34,077 nt of DNA from JBGTLW01 sp041743835 (lineage in GTDB: Bacteria > Planctomycetota > Phycisphaerae > Phycisphaerales > Phycisphaeraceae), in NCBI GenBank assembly GCA_041743835.1, contig JBGTLW010000316.1, forward strand, positions 1-34,077. The letters run 5' to 3'. The translations under genes and the position numbers were made by a program. The notes beneath the pieces were generated by a model. It ran no database searches. It was given only the letters and a program-made list of their open reading frames with translations, and had not been told where the DNA came from. Every line of letters begins with the position of its first letter. Position 1 is the first letter of the stretch. Below are positions 1 to 8,189 of the stretch, one piece after another.

Positions 1-1025
1 TCGAACGCCCGGCCGGGGGTGGCGTCGATGGCGTGGTGCTCCGCGCCGATGTGGCTCGCCACCATGCGGGCGTGCTGGCTCTCGTCGTAGGCAAGGTCGG
101 GCATGGCGACGGAGAACGTTTGCAGCTTGCCGCCGCCCCGAAGCGAGAGCTGCTCCTGCGCCAGCGCCGCGATCACCGACGAGTTCAGCCCGCCCGACAG
201 GAAACAGCCCATCGGCACGTCCGACTCCCCACCTAGGCGCACAGCCTCTGTCAGCACCTCGCGCAGCGACTCCACTGCGCCCAGCGCCGTGCTGGTGCGG
301 GAGATCGGCGGCGGCTGCCAGTATCGCTCCTGCACCACGCCGCCCTTGGCGTCGATCGTCATCCAGTGGGCCGGGGGCAGCGCCTCGATGCCCGCGCTCA
401 GTGACTGACCAAATGTGTACCCGTACCGCAGGAACGTCAGCAAGGCGTCGCTATCCACATCGATGGCTTGGCCCGGCTCCAACCCTCGCATCAACGCGCC
501 AGCCAGCGACGCGAAGGCGACGCTCCGCGCGGTCCGCATGAAGAACAACGGCTTCACGCCCGGCCGATCGCGGCACAGAAACAACTGGCCGTGCTGCTGG
601 TCCCAGATCGCAAACGCGAACATGCCCTGGATGTGGCGGGGCAGTTTCGTGCCCCATTGGCGGTAGCCGTGCAGCAGCATCTCGGTGTCCGAGTGCGTGG
701 AGCGGAAGCGGTGGCCCCGCTTCTCCAGCTTGCTGCGCAGATCGCGGTGGTTATAGATCTCGCCGTTGAAGGTGATGTGCAGCGGGCCAAGCGTCGCGCA
801 CCGGCCGTCGTGGCTCTGCTCGCCGATCGCGTCGATGGACAGCGGCTGGTCCGCGGCCTTGGCGTCGATGATCGACAGGTGTGTCGCGCCAAGCGTGCAC
901 GGTCCGAAGGACTCGACGCGCCTGCCCTGCGGCCCGCGGTGGTGCATGGCGCAGAGCATCGCCTCCAGCCGCGCCGGGTCGGGCGTGGCCGCGTCGAACC
1001 GAAGGATGCCCGCGATACCGCTCAT
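1..1025 (-). CDS. Asparagine synthetase (glutamine-hydrolysing)-like protein, C-terminus cut by window edge
   Basis: The frame begins at ATG 1025 and runs off the left edge, giving about 341 residues. The N-terminal part is a class II glutamine amidotransferase domain: HHRGP near residue 30, then FNGEIYNH, a SDTEML segment and GMFAFAIWD, all familiar from AsnB. The C-terminal part starts the ATP-pyrophosphatase synthetase domain (FLSGG loop). AsnB normally makes asparagine from aspartate, ATP and glutamine. Two key places differ. The protein begins MSGIAG where the family has MCGIAG or MCSIFG, so the nucleophilic Cys is Ser. The ATP loop reads SGGLNSS instead of SGGLDSS. It may use free ammonia, or have another amide-forming job like beta-lactam synthetase homologues; this is inference. 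It lies 49 nt downstream of aspS on the same strand and is likely co-transcribed. The family is certain; the activity is not. Confidence 0.88.
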   Translation of the reverse strand, partial: MSGIAGILRFDAATPDPARLEAMLCAMHHRGPQGRRVESFGPCTLGATHLSIIDAKAADQPLSIDAIGEQSHDGRCATLGPLHITFNGEIYNHRDLRSKLEKRGHRFRSTHSDTEMLLHGYRQWGTKLPRHIQGMFAFAIWDQQHGQLFLCRDRPGVKPLFFMRTARSVAFASLAGALMRGLEPGQAIDVDSDALLTFLRYGYTFGQSLSAGIEALPPAHWMTIDAKGGVVQERYWQPPPISRTSTALGAVESLREVLTEAVRLGGESDVPMGCFLSGGLNSSVIAALAQEQLSLRGGGKLQTFSVAMPDLAYDESQHARMVASHIGAEHHAIDATPGRAF

Positions 1026-1074
1026 GCTTGCAACACACCTTGGGTGAGAGCCGCCTCCGCCTCCGTACGCGCCG

Positions 1075-2862
1075 TTACGCCTGGGTGGTCGGCTTGTGCG
1101 CGGTCTGCACCCGAAGCGAAAGCTCGACAAGCTGCGCGGGGTCCACCGCCGAGGGCGCTTCGATCATTAGATCGGCACCGGTCTGCGTCTTGGGGAAGGC
1201 GATGACGTCGCGGATGTTGTCCGTGCCGCACAGGTGCATGACCAGCCGATCCAGCCCGAAGGCGATCCCGCCGTGCGGCGGTGCGCCGTAGTTGAGCGCA
1301 TCGAGCAGGAACCCGAACTTCTCGCGTGCCTGCGTCGCGTCGATGCCCAGCAGGTTGAATACCTTCTGCTGCACCAGCGGGGAGTGGATACGGATCGACC
1401 CGCCGCCAAGCTCCGAGCCGTTGAGCACCAGGTCGTAGGCCTTGCTCTTGATCGAGCTGATGGTCGCGATGTCGCCGGACTCCAGCTTGGGGATGTCCTC
1501 ATCCGCCGGCGCGGTGAACGGGTGGTGCAGGGCGTACCAGCGCTTGGTCTGCTCGTCCCACTCGATGAGCGGGAAGTCCACGACCCACACCCAGGCCCAC
1601 TGACCAGCCGGGATGAGGTTCATGTCCTTGGCCAGCCTGCCACGCAACTCGCCGAGCGTGCGGTGGACGATGGCGGGGCGGCTATCGACCCCGAAGCAGA
1701 TGAGGTCGCCTTCCTGTGCCCCCATCCGCTCCACCAGCGCATCGCTGATGCCCTCAATGAACTTGCCGATGCCCGTGGACACCTTGCCGCCCTCGATCTT
1801 GGTGATAGGCAACCCGCCCGCGCCGAAGCCCTTGACCCACTCCGCCAGCGCATCGGTCTGCTTGCGTGTGAGCCCCGCGCCGCCGGGCACGCGGATCGCC
1901 TTGACGATCCCGCCTTTCTCCAGCGCGCCGCTGAAGACCTTGAAATCGGTCTTCCCCGCGAGGTCGCTCACATCGACAAGCTCCATCCCAAACCGCAGGT
2001 CCGGGCGGTCGCTGCCATAGGTGTTCATCGCGTGGTCGTAGGTCATCCGCGCGACCGGCGGGACATCCACCCCCAGCACCGCCTTCCACACCCGGCGGAT
2101 CATCTCCTCGTTGGCGGCCATCACCTCGTCCTGATCGACGAAGCTCATCTCCACGTCGATCTGCGTGAACTCGGCTTGGCGGTCGGCACGCGGGTCTTCA
2201 TCGCGGAAGCAGCGGACGATCTGCACGTAACGCTCCATGCCCGCGACCATCAGCACCTGCTTGAAGAGCTGCGGGCTCTGAGGCAGGGCGTAGAACGCGC
2301 CCTCCTGCAACCGCGACGGGACAAGGAAGTCTCGCGCGCCCTCGGGGGTGGACCGGCAGAGGAACGGCGTCTCGATCTCGCAGAAGCCCGCCTCGTCGTA
2401 GTAATCCCTGGCGACCTTGGTCACACGGTGCCGCGTCCGCAGGATGTCCTGCATGCGCTTGCGGCGGAGGTCGATGTAGCGGTACTTAAGCCGCGTCTCC
2501 TCGCCGACCTTCTGCGCTTCGTCGGGGACAAAAGGCGGGGTCTGCGACTTGTTGAGCACCTCGAGCGCGGTCGCGTCGATCTCGATCTCGCCGGTCGCCA
2601 GCTTCGGGTTGGAACCGCCCTCGCGGACGATGCACTTGCCGGTCACCTCGATGACATCCTCATGCCGCAGCTTCTGCGCAAGGGCGTGGGCGTCGGCGGC
2701 CTCGGGGTGGAAGACGATCTGGGTGATGCCCTCGCGGTCGCGGAGGTCGATGAAGCGCACACGCCCGTGGTCGCGGTAGTTGTTCACCCACCCGGCGAGT
2801 GTGACGGTCTGGCCGATGTGATCGGTGCGGAGTTGGTTGCAGTGGTGCGTGCGAGGCGTCAT
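1075..2862 (-). CDS. aspS: Aspartyl-tRNA synthetase, probably non-discriminating
   Basis: This 595-residue class II synthetase has the usual length of bacterial AspRS. It has an N-terminal OB fold that binds the anticodon (AGWVNNYRDHG...FIDLRDREG), then motif 2 with CFRDEDPRADRQ, a bacterial GAD insertion, and motif 3 near GIAFGLDRLVM. It charges tRNA-Asp in the cytoplasm. His32, in RDHG, sits where non-discriminating enzymes such as that of Pseudomonas aeruginosa carry His31; discriminating E. coli AspRS has Leu there (RDLG). The enzyme may therefore also make Asp-tRNA-Asn for GatCAB to amidate. The start is ATG 2862. The asparagine-synthetase-like gene follows 49 nt downstream. It diverges from riboflavin synthase across 81 bp. 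Confidence 0.97.
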   Translation of the reverse strand: MTPRTHHCNQLRTDHIGQTVTLAGWVNNYRDHGRVRFIDLRDREGITQIVFHPEAADAHALAQKLRHEDVIEVTGKCIVREGGSNPKLATGEIEIDATALEVLNKSQTPPFVPDEAQKVGEETRLKYRYIDLRRKRMQDILRTRHRVTKVARDYYDEAGFCEIETPFLCRSTPEGARDFLVPSRLQEGAFYALPQSPQLFKQVLMVAGMERYVQIVRCFRDEDPRADRQAEFTQIDVEMSFVDQDEVMAANEEMIRRVWKAVLGVDVPPVARMTYDHAMNTYGSDRPDLRFGMELVDVSDLAGKTDFKVFSGALEKGGIVKAIRVPGGAGLTRKQTDALAEWVKGFGAGGLPITKIEGGKVSTGIGKFIEGISDALVERMGAQEGDLICFGVDSRPAIVHRTLGELRGRLAKDMNLIPAGQWAWVWVVDFPLIEWDEQTKRWYALHHPFTAPADEDIPKLESGDIATISSIKSKAYDLVLNGSELGGGSIRIHSPLVQQKVFNLLGIDATQAREKFGFLLDALNYGAPPHGGIAFGLDRLVMHLCGTDNIRDVIAFPKTQTGADLMIEAPSAVDPAQLVELSLRVQTAHKPTTQA

Positions 2863-2943
2863 GGCCGAGGTGCCTTGTCAGGGGCGGGAGTGCCCGCCGG
2901 TCCGGTCGTGTCAAAACAGTCAATGATAACTAAACTGCCGTGC

Positions 2944-3612
2944 ATGTTCACCGGCATCGTCCAAACCACCGGCCGCGTCACCCGCCTCACACCCCAGCCC
3001 GCGGGCGTCCGGCTTACGATCGACACCGGCGGGTGGTCGCCTCAGGGAGGCCGGCCACCCGAACTCGGCGACTCCATCTGCGTCAGCGGTGTCTGCCTGA
3101 CGGTGGCGAAGATCGACGCGTCAACGCTTGGCTTCGACGTCATCCCCCAGACCCTCGGGCTGACCACGCTCGGCACGCTCGGCCCCGGGGACGCGGTGAA
3201 TCTCGAGCCAGCCGTCACCCCCATGCAGCCGCTGGGCGGGCACTTCATGCAGGGTCACGTCGATGGGGTCGGCAGGGTGACGCACATCCTCGACACCGCC
3301 TCGGAGTGGCGCATGACCATCGAGCCGCCCCCGGAACTCATGCCTTTCATGATCGCCAAAGGCTCGGTCGCGATCGACGGCGTGAGCCTGACGCTGGCGG
3401 CTGTGCATGACAGCACGTTCGAGGTCGCCCTGATCCCCACCACGCTCAAACTCACCACGCTCGGCCAGCGTACCGTCGGCGACGCCGTGAATCTGGAAGC
3501 AGACATCCTCACCAAGACCACTGTTGCCACCCTCCAGCGCATGGCCCAAGCCAAACCCAACACGGCACAACCCGTGACAATGGACCTGCTACGCAGCGCA
3601 GGGTTTGCGTGA
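2944..3612 (+). CDS. ribE: Riboflavin synthase alpha chain
   Basis: This 222-residue protein converts two molecules of 6,7-dimethyl-8-ribityllumazine into riboflavin and a pyrimidine by-product, the last step of riboflavin synthesis. It shows the tandem lumazine-binding repeats of the family. The first begins MFTGIVQTTGRV and has GDSICVSGVCLTV, followed by PLGGHFMQGHVDGVG. The second has SVAIDGVSLTLA. The length matches the usual 200-220 residues. ATG 2944 gives the MFTGIV start that is nearly universal in the family. The frame stays open far upstream, but only as the reverse of aspS. The gene stands alone, with no other rib genes nearby. The symbol ribC is used in some organisms. Confidence 0.96.
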   Translation: MFTGIVQTTGRVTRLTPQPAGVRLTIDTGGWSPQGGRPPELGDSICVSGVCLTVAKIDASTLGFDVIPQTLGLTTLGTLGPGDAVNLEPAVTPMQPLGGHFMQGHVDGVGRVTHILDTASEWRMTIEPPPELMPFMIAKGSVAIDGVSLTLAAVHDSTFEVALIPTTLKLTTLGQRTVGDAVNLEADILTKTTVATLQRMAQAKPNTAQPVTMDLLRSAGFA

Positions 3613-3748
3613 GCAAGTGAAAACCATGCGTGAAACGTAGGGGAACGATGTGAGTTACGCGGGGGTAAAGCCGAGGGATTGCCATCCCTCTGCTTTGGAC
3701 TTCAAAACCTCAACCACGTCACCGTTGCAGCGCTCATCCCGCACCACC

Positions 3749-5011
3749 TCACGCCGCCGCTTCAACACACGCGCCTGTCGGCAGCGCCGCAGCCTCCGCG
3801 TCCACCGCGAGGCAAACCACCGTCAGGTCATCGCGCTGGTTGAGTGAGCCGGCCTGCTGGTCGAGCTTGTGACGCAGCCGGTCCAGCGCCTCGGCACCCG
3901 AGCCGTGGATCATGTCCATGAACTCCCGGGTGTATTGGTTGTTGGCGACACAGGCCTTGGGGTCGGGGTTGGGAAACGCCATCTCGAAGCCGTCGCTGTA
4001 GATCAGGAAGCGGTCGCCCTCACCCAGGTCCACGGTGACCTGCTCGAACTGTTCTTCTTCAAAGACACCAAGCAGCCCGCCATCAGCCTCGATCATCTCG
4101 TGCGAGCCATCCGCCCGCAGCAGCATCGGGTAGGGGTGTCCCGCCCGCGCCAGCGTGACCCGACGGGTTTTGCAGTTGATCACGCCGCAGCACGCGGTGG
4201 CGAACCGCACGTGGCCGTTCTGCTGGGTGACCATGTCGCGGTTGAGCTGCGCGAGCGCTTCGCCGGGGCCGACGATGCGGTACCCGCGCGGCTCGGTCTT
4301 GTCGATCCGCTTGAAGGTGAGGCACTGCTTGATGAAGACGGTCATCAGCGCCGCGGGCACGCCATGGCCCACCGCATCTGCGAGGAAGAAGCCGATGTGC
4401 GCTTCGTCCAGCCGGATCACGTCGTAGATGTCGCCGCTGACATACCCCGCGGGTTGCCAGAGCACCTCGAAGCCCACGCCATTCATCCCCGGCATCTCGG
4501 TGGGGAGGAACTCGCGTTGCAACTGGGCCGCCAGCCGCAGTTCCTCATCGATCCGCCCGATCTGGTCGGCGAGCCCGCCCTGGTGCGCACGCATCAGCTT
4601 GATCTCCGCCCGCATCGCGCGGACGACAGGCGACTGGACCAGCAGTGTCTGCAACACGGACGACAGCAGCCCCAACGCAGCGGTGTCGGCACACAGCACG
4701 ACGCCATCCTCCGCCTTGCCGATGTGGTCCTTCGCAAGGCCGGGCCGGGTGAGCATCGCGGGCGTCTGCGATTCAGCGACCGCGTTGATGACTTCCCACC
4801 GCCACCCGCGGGCCGGGGAGTCCACCATGATCCACACCGCCGCCACGCGACGCAGCAACGACACGTCGGCCAGCACTGCGCTAGCCGTGATAACCTGTAA
4901 GCCGGGCCGATCGGTCGGCTCTATCAACGCGAGCACCGCATCGGCGCGGGCGTTCACAGCGTCGAAGCACGCCTGGTCATCGACCACCAGCAGGAGGGGT
5001 GCCTGGTTCAT
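3749..5011 (-). CDS. SpoIIE/RsbU-type PP2C serine phosphatase
   Basis: The protein has about 420 residues. The C-terminal half is a SpoIIE-type PP2C phosphatase: LQREFLPTEMP precedes the metal-binding stretch GYVSGDIYDVI, then FLADAVGHGVPAALM, YSDGFEMAF and RDDLTVVCL. Such enzymes dephosphorylate anti-anti-sigma factors in partner-switching stress pathways. The N-terminal 120 residues (LLLVVDDQACF...) look like a degenerate receiver or other alpha/beta sensor domain, followed by a likely helical linker. No anti-sigma or STAS partner is in the window, so the target is unknown. ATG 5011 is chosen because the domain starts right after it and the frame upstream overlaps the next gene. The gene ends 3' of the DUF192 gene on the same strand. 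Confidence 0.86.
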   Translation of the reverse strand: MNQAPLLLVVDDQACFDAVNARADAVLALIEPTDRPGLQVITASAVLADVSLLRRVAAVWIMVDSPARGWRWEVINAVAESQTPAMLTRPGLAKDHIGKAEDGVVLCADTAALGLLSSVLQTLLVQSPVVRAMRAEIKLMRAHQGGLADQIGRIDEELRLAAQLQREFLPTEMPGMNGVGFEVLWQPAGYVSGDIYDVIRLDEAHIGFFLADAVGHGVPAALMTVFIKQCLTFKRIDKTEPRGYRIVGPGEALAQLNRDMVTQQNGHVRFATACCGVINCKTRRVTLARAGHPYPMLLRADGSHEMIEADGGLLGVFEEEQFEQVTVDLGEGDRFLIYSDGFEMAFPNPDPKACVANNQYTREFMDMIHGSGAEALDRLRHKLDQQAGSLNQRDDLTVVCLAVDAEAAALPTGACVEAAA

Positions 5012-5066
5012 ATCCGCCAAAGAGGGGGGCCAAAGCCGTGGCGGGATCGCACCGCCATACCCCCTT

Positions 5067-5600
5067 CTAATCGTCCTGCGGAGCCAAGGCCTTAAGCTCA
5101 TCCCGCGGCAAGTCGACCAGATCACCCAGTTTCACCGGCAACTGCTCCAGCGTCCCGCCCGCCACCTCAATCACAAACTGGCTGGGATACACGCTCGAAT
5201 ACTGCTTTAGCTTGTGATCCGGCGTGTCGTAAGGCTCGACCTCCATCGCGTGCATCGCCACGATCCGGCCCTGGGTGTCCAGAAACACGATGTCGATCGG
5301 CACAAGACACCGCCGCATCACAAACCGCTTGACGCCCACCTCATGGTCCGGAAACACGAAGAGCATCCCGCCATCCGGCGCGATGTAATCCCTATCGGAT
5401 AAGCCCCTGTACGTCTGCTTAGGCCCGATCGCCAGCTCCAGCACAAACCGCCGGCCGCCCAGTTCCACCGCCTGCGTCCGTGGTGAAGCGGTGGGGCGTT
5501 GCTCGACACACCCAGCCACCGCCAGCCACACCACCACCAAAGGCAGCAGCACACGCAGCGGAGGGTACGCGGAGTTCACGAAACTTCGGCAAGCAGCCAT
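5067..5600 (-). CDS. DUF192 lipoprotein
   Basis: The protein has about 177 residues with an N-terminal hydrophobic segment (residues 14-30) ending in VAGC, a lipobox with Cys31, so it is probably a lipoprotein. The rest is a DUF192 domain: TYRGLSDRDYIAPDGGMLFVF, then VMRRCLVPIDIVFLD and a C-terminal FVIEVAGGT segment. The function of DUF192 is not firmly known. ATG 5600 is chosen because a strong purine-rich Shine-Dalgarno sequence (GAGGAGG) lies just upstream and the signal peptide follows at once. This start overlaps the last 25 nt of gluQ, so the two genes may be translationally coupled. The frame is open further upstream but has no good start there. Confidence 0.85.
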   Translation of the reverse strand: MAACRSFVNSAYPPLRVLLPLVVVWLAVAGCVEQRPTASPRTQAVELGGRRFVLELAIGPKQTYRGLSDRDYIAPDGGMLFVFPDHEVGVKRFVMRRCLVPIDIVFLDTQGRIVAMHAMEVEPYDTPDHKLKQYSSVYPSQFVIEVAGGTLEQLPVKLGDLVDLPRDELKALAPQDD

Positions 5601-6550
5601 GCATCCTCCTCGGGGGTCATCCTGATTGGCTCGTGGCTCAACCGATCCAGACGGAAGCGGTCGCAAAACGATGTTAATGGCAGGGGGGTCGGGCGGTCCA
5701 CGATCCCGCACCACCACGCCAGCAGACCGATGATGCGCTCCACCGGCACGCCACGCTCGCGGTACGCGCGCAGCCGCGTGTCGCCGTGCCGCTTGGCAAG
5801 CCGCCGACCATCCGCGCCGTATAGCAGCGGGACATGCACATACGTCGGCTCCGGCTCATACCCGAGCAATCGATACAACAACAATTGCCTTGCCGCGGAA
5901 CCAAGCAGGTCGTCGGCCCGGACGATATCGGTCACGCCCTGTCGATGGTCATCCACTACAACCGTCAGTTGATAGGCTGGCAAGCCAGACTTCCCGATCA
6001 GCAGAAAATCGCCCACCGACTGCTGCGGATTAAATGTCTGCTCCCCGGCAAACGTGTCGTGGAACGTGACCGCCTCGTCGGGCACGCGCAGCCGTATGCC
6101 CGCGGGCAGGTCGCGTTCCGCAGCTAGATCACCGGCCAAACGATCGCGGCAGGTTCCGGGGTAACGCAGCTCGTGCTCATCCACGTGCGGGGCAGACACC
6201 GACACCGGCTGTGCCGCGATCACCTGGCCCCGACGACACACGCAAGGGTACGTCAGCCCCCGGCCCGTCAGAGTGGCCAAGGCATCGGTGTACGGCGTGA
6301 GGTCGTGCTGCTGGAAATACGGCCCCTCATCCCAGTCCAGCCCCAGCCACGCCAGGTCTTCCACAGACATCGCGCAGGCCTCGGCCGAGACACGCGGCCC
6401 CGCCAAATCCTCCACCCGCAACACGATCCGCCAGCCGGCCTGACGCGCCAGCGCCCAGTTCATCACAAACGTCCGCGCGTTGCCCAGGTGCAACGCGCCG
6501 GTCGGCGAAGGCGCAAGACGGGTCACACGCTGGGTTGGTCGGCCGAGCAT
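5576..6550 (-). CDS. gluQ: Glutamyl-Q tRNA(Asp) synthetase
   Basis: This 324-residue protein is a shortened class I glutamyl-tRNA synthetase without the anticodon-binding domain. It has RLAPSPTGALHLGN (HIGH signature, HLGN at 21-24), a zinc-site region with YPCVCRRG and later YPGTCRDR, and a KMSKS-like RLAKRHGDTRL. GluQ-RS transfers activated glutamate to queuosine at position 34 of tRNA-Asp. A tRNA-Asp(GTC) lies in this window at 10182-10255, though not beside the gene. The length and the missing C-terminal domain separate it from GltX. ATG 6550 lies only 20 bp from the divergent purN start, so the promoters must overlap the coding ends. The 3' end overlaps the DUF192 gene. Confidence 0.93.
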   Translation of the reverse strand: MLGRPTQRVTRLAPSPTGALHLGNARTFVMNWALARQAGWRIVLRVEDLAGPRVSAEACAMSVEDLAWLGLDWDEGPYFQQHDLTPYTDALATLTGRGLTYPCVCRRGQVIAAQPVSVSAPHVDEHELRYPGTCRDRLAGDLAAERDLPAGIRLRVPDEAVTFHDTFAGEQTFNPQQSVGDFLLIGKSGLPAYQLTVVVDDHRQGVTDIVRADDLLGSAARQLLLYRLLGYEPEPTYVHVPLLYGADGRRLAKRHGDTRLRAYRERGVPVERIIGLLAWWCGIVDRPTPLPLTSFCDRFRLDRLSHEPIRMTPEEDAWLLAEVS

Positions 6551-6570
6551 TTCAGCGGTATCGTAACCGC

Positions 6571-7254
6571 ATGGCGCACACGCAGGGCGAACCGATCAGG
6601 CTGGCGATACTCCTCTCCGGCGGGGGCACCACGATGGTCAACCTCGCCCAGCGCATCGCCGCCGGCAGGCTCGACGCCCGCATCGCCATCGTCATCGCGT
6701 CCAACGACACCGCGGCTGCCAAAGGCATCGAGCGATCGCACGACCTCAAGCTCCCGACCTTCGTCGTGCCGCGCAAGGCCTACGCCGACACCACCGCGTT
6801 TTCGCAGCACGTCTTCGGGCTCATCCGCGATGCCGGGGCCGAGCTTGTCTGTCTCGCCGGGTTCCTCAGCCTGCTGGACATCCCCGACGATTATGCGGGC
6901 AAGGTGCTCAACATCCACCCCGCGCTGCTCCCAGCGTTCGGCGGGCAAGGGATGCATGGCCAACACGTACACGCGGCTGTCATCGAGCACGGCTGCAAGG
7001 TGACCGGCTGCACCGTCCACTTCGCCGACCAGACCTACGACACCGGCCCGATTCTTGTGCAGCGGGCCTGCCGTGTGCTGGAAGACGACACGCCAGAGGC
7101 CCTGGCCGCCCGCGTCTTCGAGCAGGAGTGCGAGGCGTATCCCGAGGCGATCGAGCTGATCGCCCAGGGCCGCGTCACCATCGACAACCGCCGGACACGG
7201 ATCAGCGAGTCGTCTGCCGGGGAGACGGGGGCCGACGGCGTGCGGGCGGGGTGA
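6571..7254 (+). CDS. purN: Phosphoribosylglycinamide formyltransferase
   Basis: This 227-residue enzyme transfers a formyl group from 10-formyl-tetrahydrofolate to GAR, step three of purine synthesis. It shows IRLAILLSGGGTTMVNL near the N-terminus, LVCLAGFLSLL, then LNIHPALLPAFGGQGMHG with catalytic Asn114 and His116, and GCTVHFADQTYDTGPIL with catalytic Asp157. The phosphate-binding loop reads SGGGTT rather than the more usual SGNGSN. ATG 6571 is chosen because the conserved beta strand starts about ten residues after it. An earlier in-frame codon at 6535 lies inside gluQ. The protein has a slightly longer tail than E. coli PurN. A repeat copy follows the stop within six nucleotides. Confidence 0.96.
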   Translation: MAHTQGEPIRLAILLSGGGTTMVNLAQRIAAGRLDARIAIVIASNDTAAAKGIERSHDLKLPTFVVPRKAYADTTAFSQHVFGLIRDAGAELVCLAGFLSLLDIPDDYAGKVLNIHPALLPAFGGQGMHGQHVHAAVIEHGCKVTGCTVHFADQTYDTGPILVQRACRVLEDDTPEALAARVFEQECEAYPEAIELIAQGRVTIDNRRTRISESSAGETGADGVRAG

Positions 7255-7259
7255 AGCAG

Positions 7260-7288
7260 CGCGGGCCTACGCCCGCGGCTAAACGGGG
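7260..7288 (+). repeat. GCTAAACGG palindromic repeat, copy A
   Basis: A perfect hairpin GCGGGC-CTAC-GCCCGC is followed directly by GGCTAAACGGGG. It begins six nucleotides after the purN stop. It belongs to the family seen at 8126, 19797, 24865 and 25683. No U tract follows, so it is not a classic terminator. Its conserved TAAACGG end points toward the next gene. Confidence 0.75.
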
Positions 7289-7357
7289 AAGATGGATGAA
7301 CGGACAAACTGGCCACCCCCCCTTCCGCCCGCCCAACGTCTGATAATGACTGTTATG

Positions 7358-7363
7358 TATAAT
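7358..7363 (+). promoter_or_regulatory. Candidate -10 element (TATAAT)
   Basis: A perfect TATAAT lies 33 nt before ATG 7397 in an AT-rich island (7340-7370) of an otherwise GC-rich region. No convincing -35 box is seen at the right distance. It probably drives the zinc-ribbon membrane protein. Confidence 0.45.
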
Positions 7364-7396
7364 TCACCCCGGAATCCACAAAGATAGCCTTCCGGC

Positions 7397-8077
7397 ATGA
7401 TGACGACGCCAAACCAGCCGCCGGTGTCGGGGACGCAGCCTGATGCGCAGGGCCAGACGACCGATCCTGTGCTGGACCGGGATGTGGCGTGCCCAGCGTG
7501 TACTTACAACCTACGCGGGCTGCATGGCCCGGTCGTCAACTGCCCCGAGTGTGGCGAACACTGCGACATCGTCAAACTCATCACCATGCGGTGGACAGGC
7601 CCGTGGTGGTCGGCCCCGGGTTTCAATACCGTGTTGCTGCCCACCCCGTGCGCATTGGTGGTCGTAGCCATTTTTTTAATTGCACCGGCTATGCACCCGC
7701 ATACAGACACACCTTGGATACTGGCCGCCATCTGGCTGGTGGCCATTGCGATCTGGGGCTACCTCATGTGGCGCACATGGATTCTGTTTCGCGGGGTGCG
7801 TGGCCCGGCCCTGGCGCTGCTGGGCCACGGGGTGCTGCTGGGTTATGTGGTCGGCGTCCTAGGCACGGCTCTCGCGGTTGTCCGGATCATTGTGATCCTG
7901 ATAAACCAGAGCCAGCATCCCACGCGCATCCTGCTTGGCCAGTTGGGATGGCCCGTGCTGCTCACGCTTGTGTTTCTCGCGATACTGGTGCTGGCACGCA
8001 AGTGTGAACGGTTTATCGCTGCGTGCTGCATCCGTCGGCACCTTGCTAAAATCGCCGCGCCGGACCTTCGGGATTGA
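7397..8077 (+). CDS. Zinc-ribbon multi-pass membrane protein of unknown function
   Basis: This is a 226-residue protein. Residues 32-53 hold CPACTYNLRGLHG...CPECG, a small treble-clef-like zinc ribbon. Ribbons reading CPxCxYNLRGL...CPECG are, to my knowledge, frequent at the N-termini of planctomycete membrane proteins. After it come four or five hydrophobic segments, roughly residues 77-98, 110-128, 138-165 and 185-202. The C-terminus is basic and Cys-rich (ARKCERFIAACCIRRH). I do not recognise a function; the ribbon suggests a protein- or nucleic-acid-binding module on the cytoplasmic side of the membrane. A TATAAT box lies upstream. Inverted repeat copies A and B flank the gene. ATG 7400 is an equally possible start. 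Confidence 0.8.
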   Translation: MMTTPNQPPVSGTQPDAQGQTTDPVLDRDVACPACTYNLRGLHGPVVNCPECGEHCDIVKLITMRWTGPWWSAPGFNTVLLPTPCALVVVAIFLIAPAMHPHTDTPWILAAIWLVAIAIWGYLMWRTWILFRGVRGPALALLGHGVLLGYVVGVLGTALAVVRIIVILINQSQHPTRILLGQLGWPVLLTLVFLAILVLARKCERFIAACCIRRHLAKIAAPDLRD

Positions 8078-8125
8078 TTCGGCACGTGAAAGGGCTGGTG
8101 CGTGTGCTTAGGCCGCCGAGACGCG

Positions 8126-8158
8126 CCCCCACGTTTAGCGCGGGCCGTCAGGCCCCGC
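8126..8158 (-). repeat. GCTAAACGG palindromic repeat, copy B
   Basis: Read on the minus strand it is GCGGGGCCTGACGGCCCGC followed by GCTAAACG and a G run. It is closest to copy F at 25683. It sits between converging genes, 31 nt downstream of the atpC stop. It is inverted relative to copy A, so A and B bracket the zinc-ribbon gene. Confidence 0.7.
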
Positions 8159-8189
8159 TTCCCCAATCACCCAGCTGCAACAACACACC

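Noticed and set aside
1234..2943. Long plus-strand open frame antisense to aspS that runs into riboflavin synthase
   Set aside because: It is the GC-rich reverse frame of aspS. Riboflavin synthase starts at the conserved MFTGIV at 2944.
7342..7360. Fur-box-like stretch GATAATGACTGTTATG
   Set aside because: Only the first half matches the Fur consensus, about 11 of 19 positions, and no iron gene is near. It is more likely just part of the AT-rich promoter.
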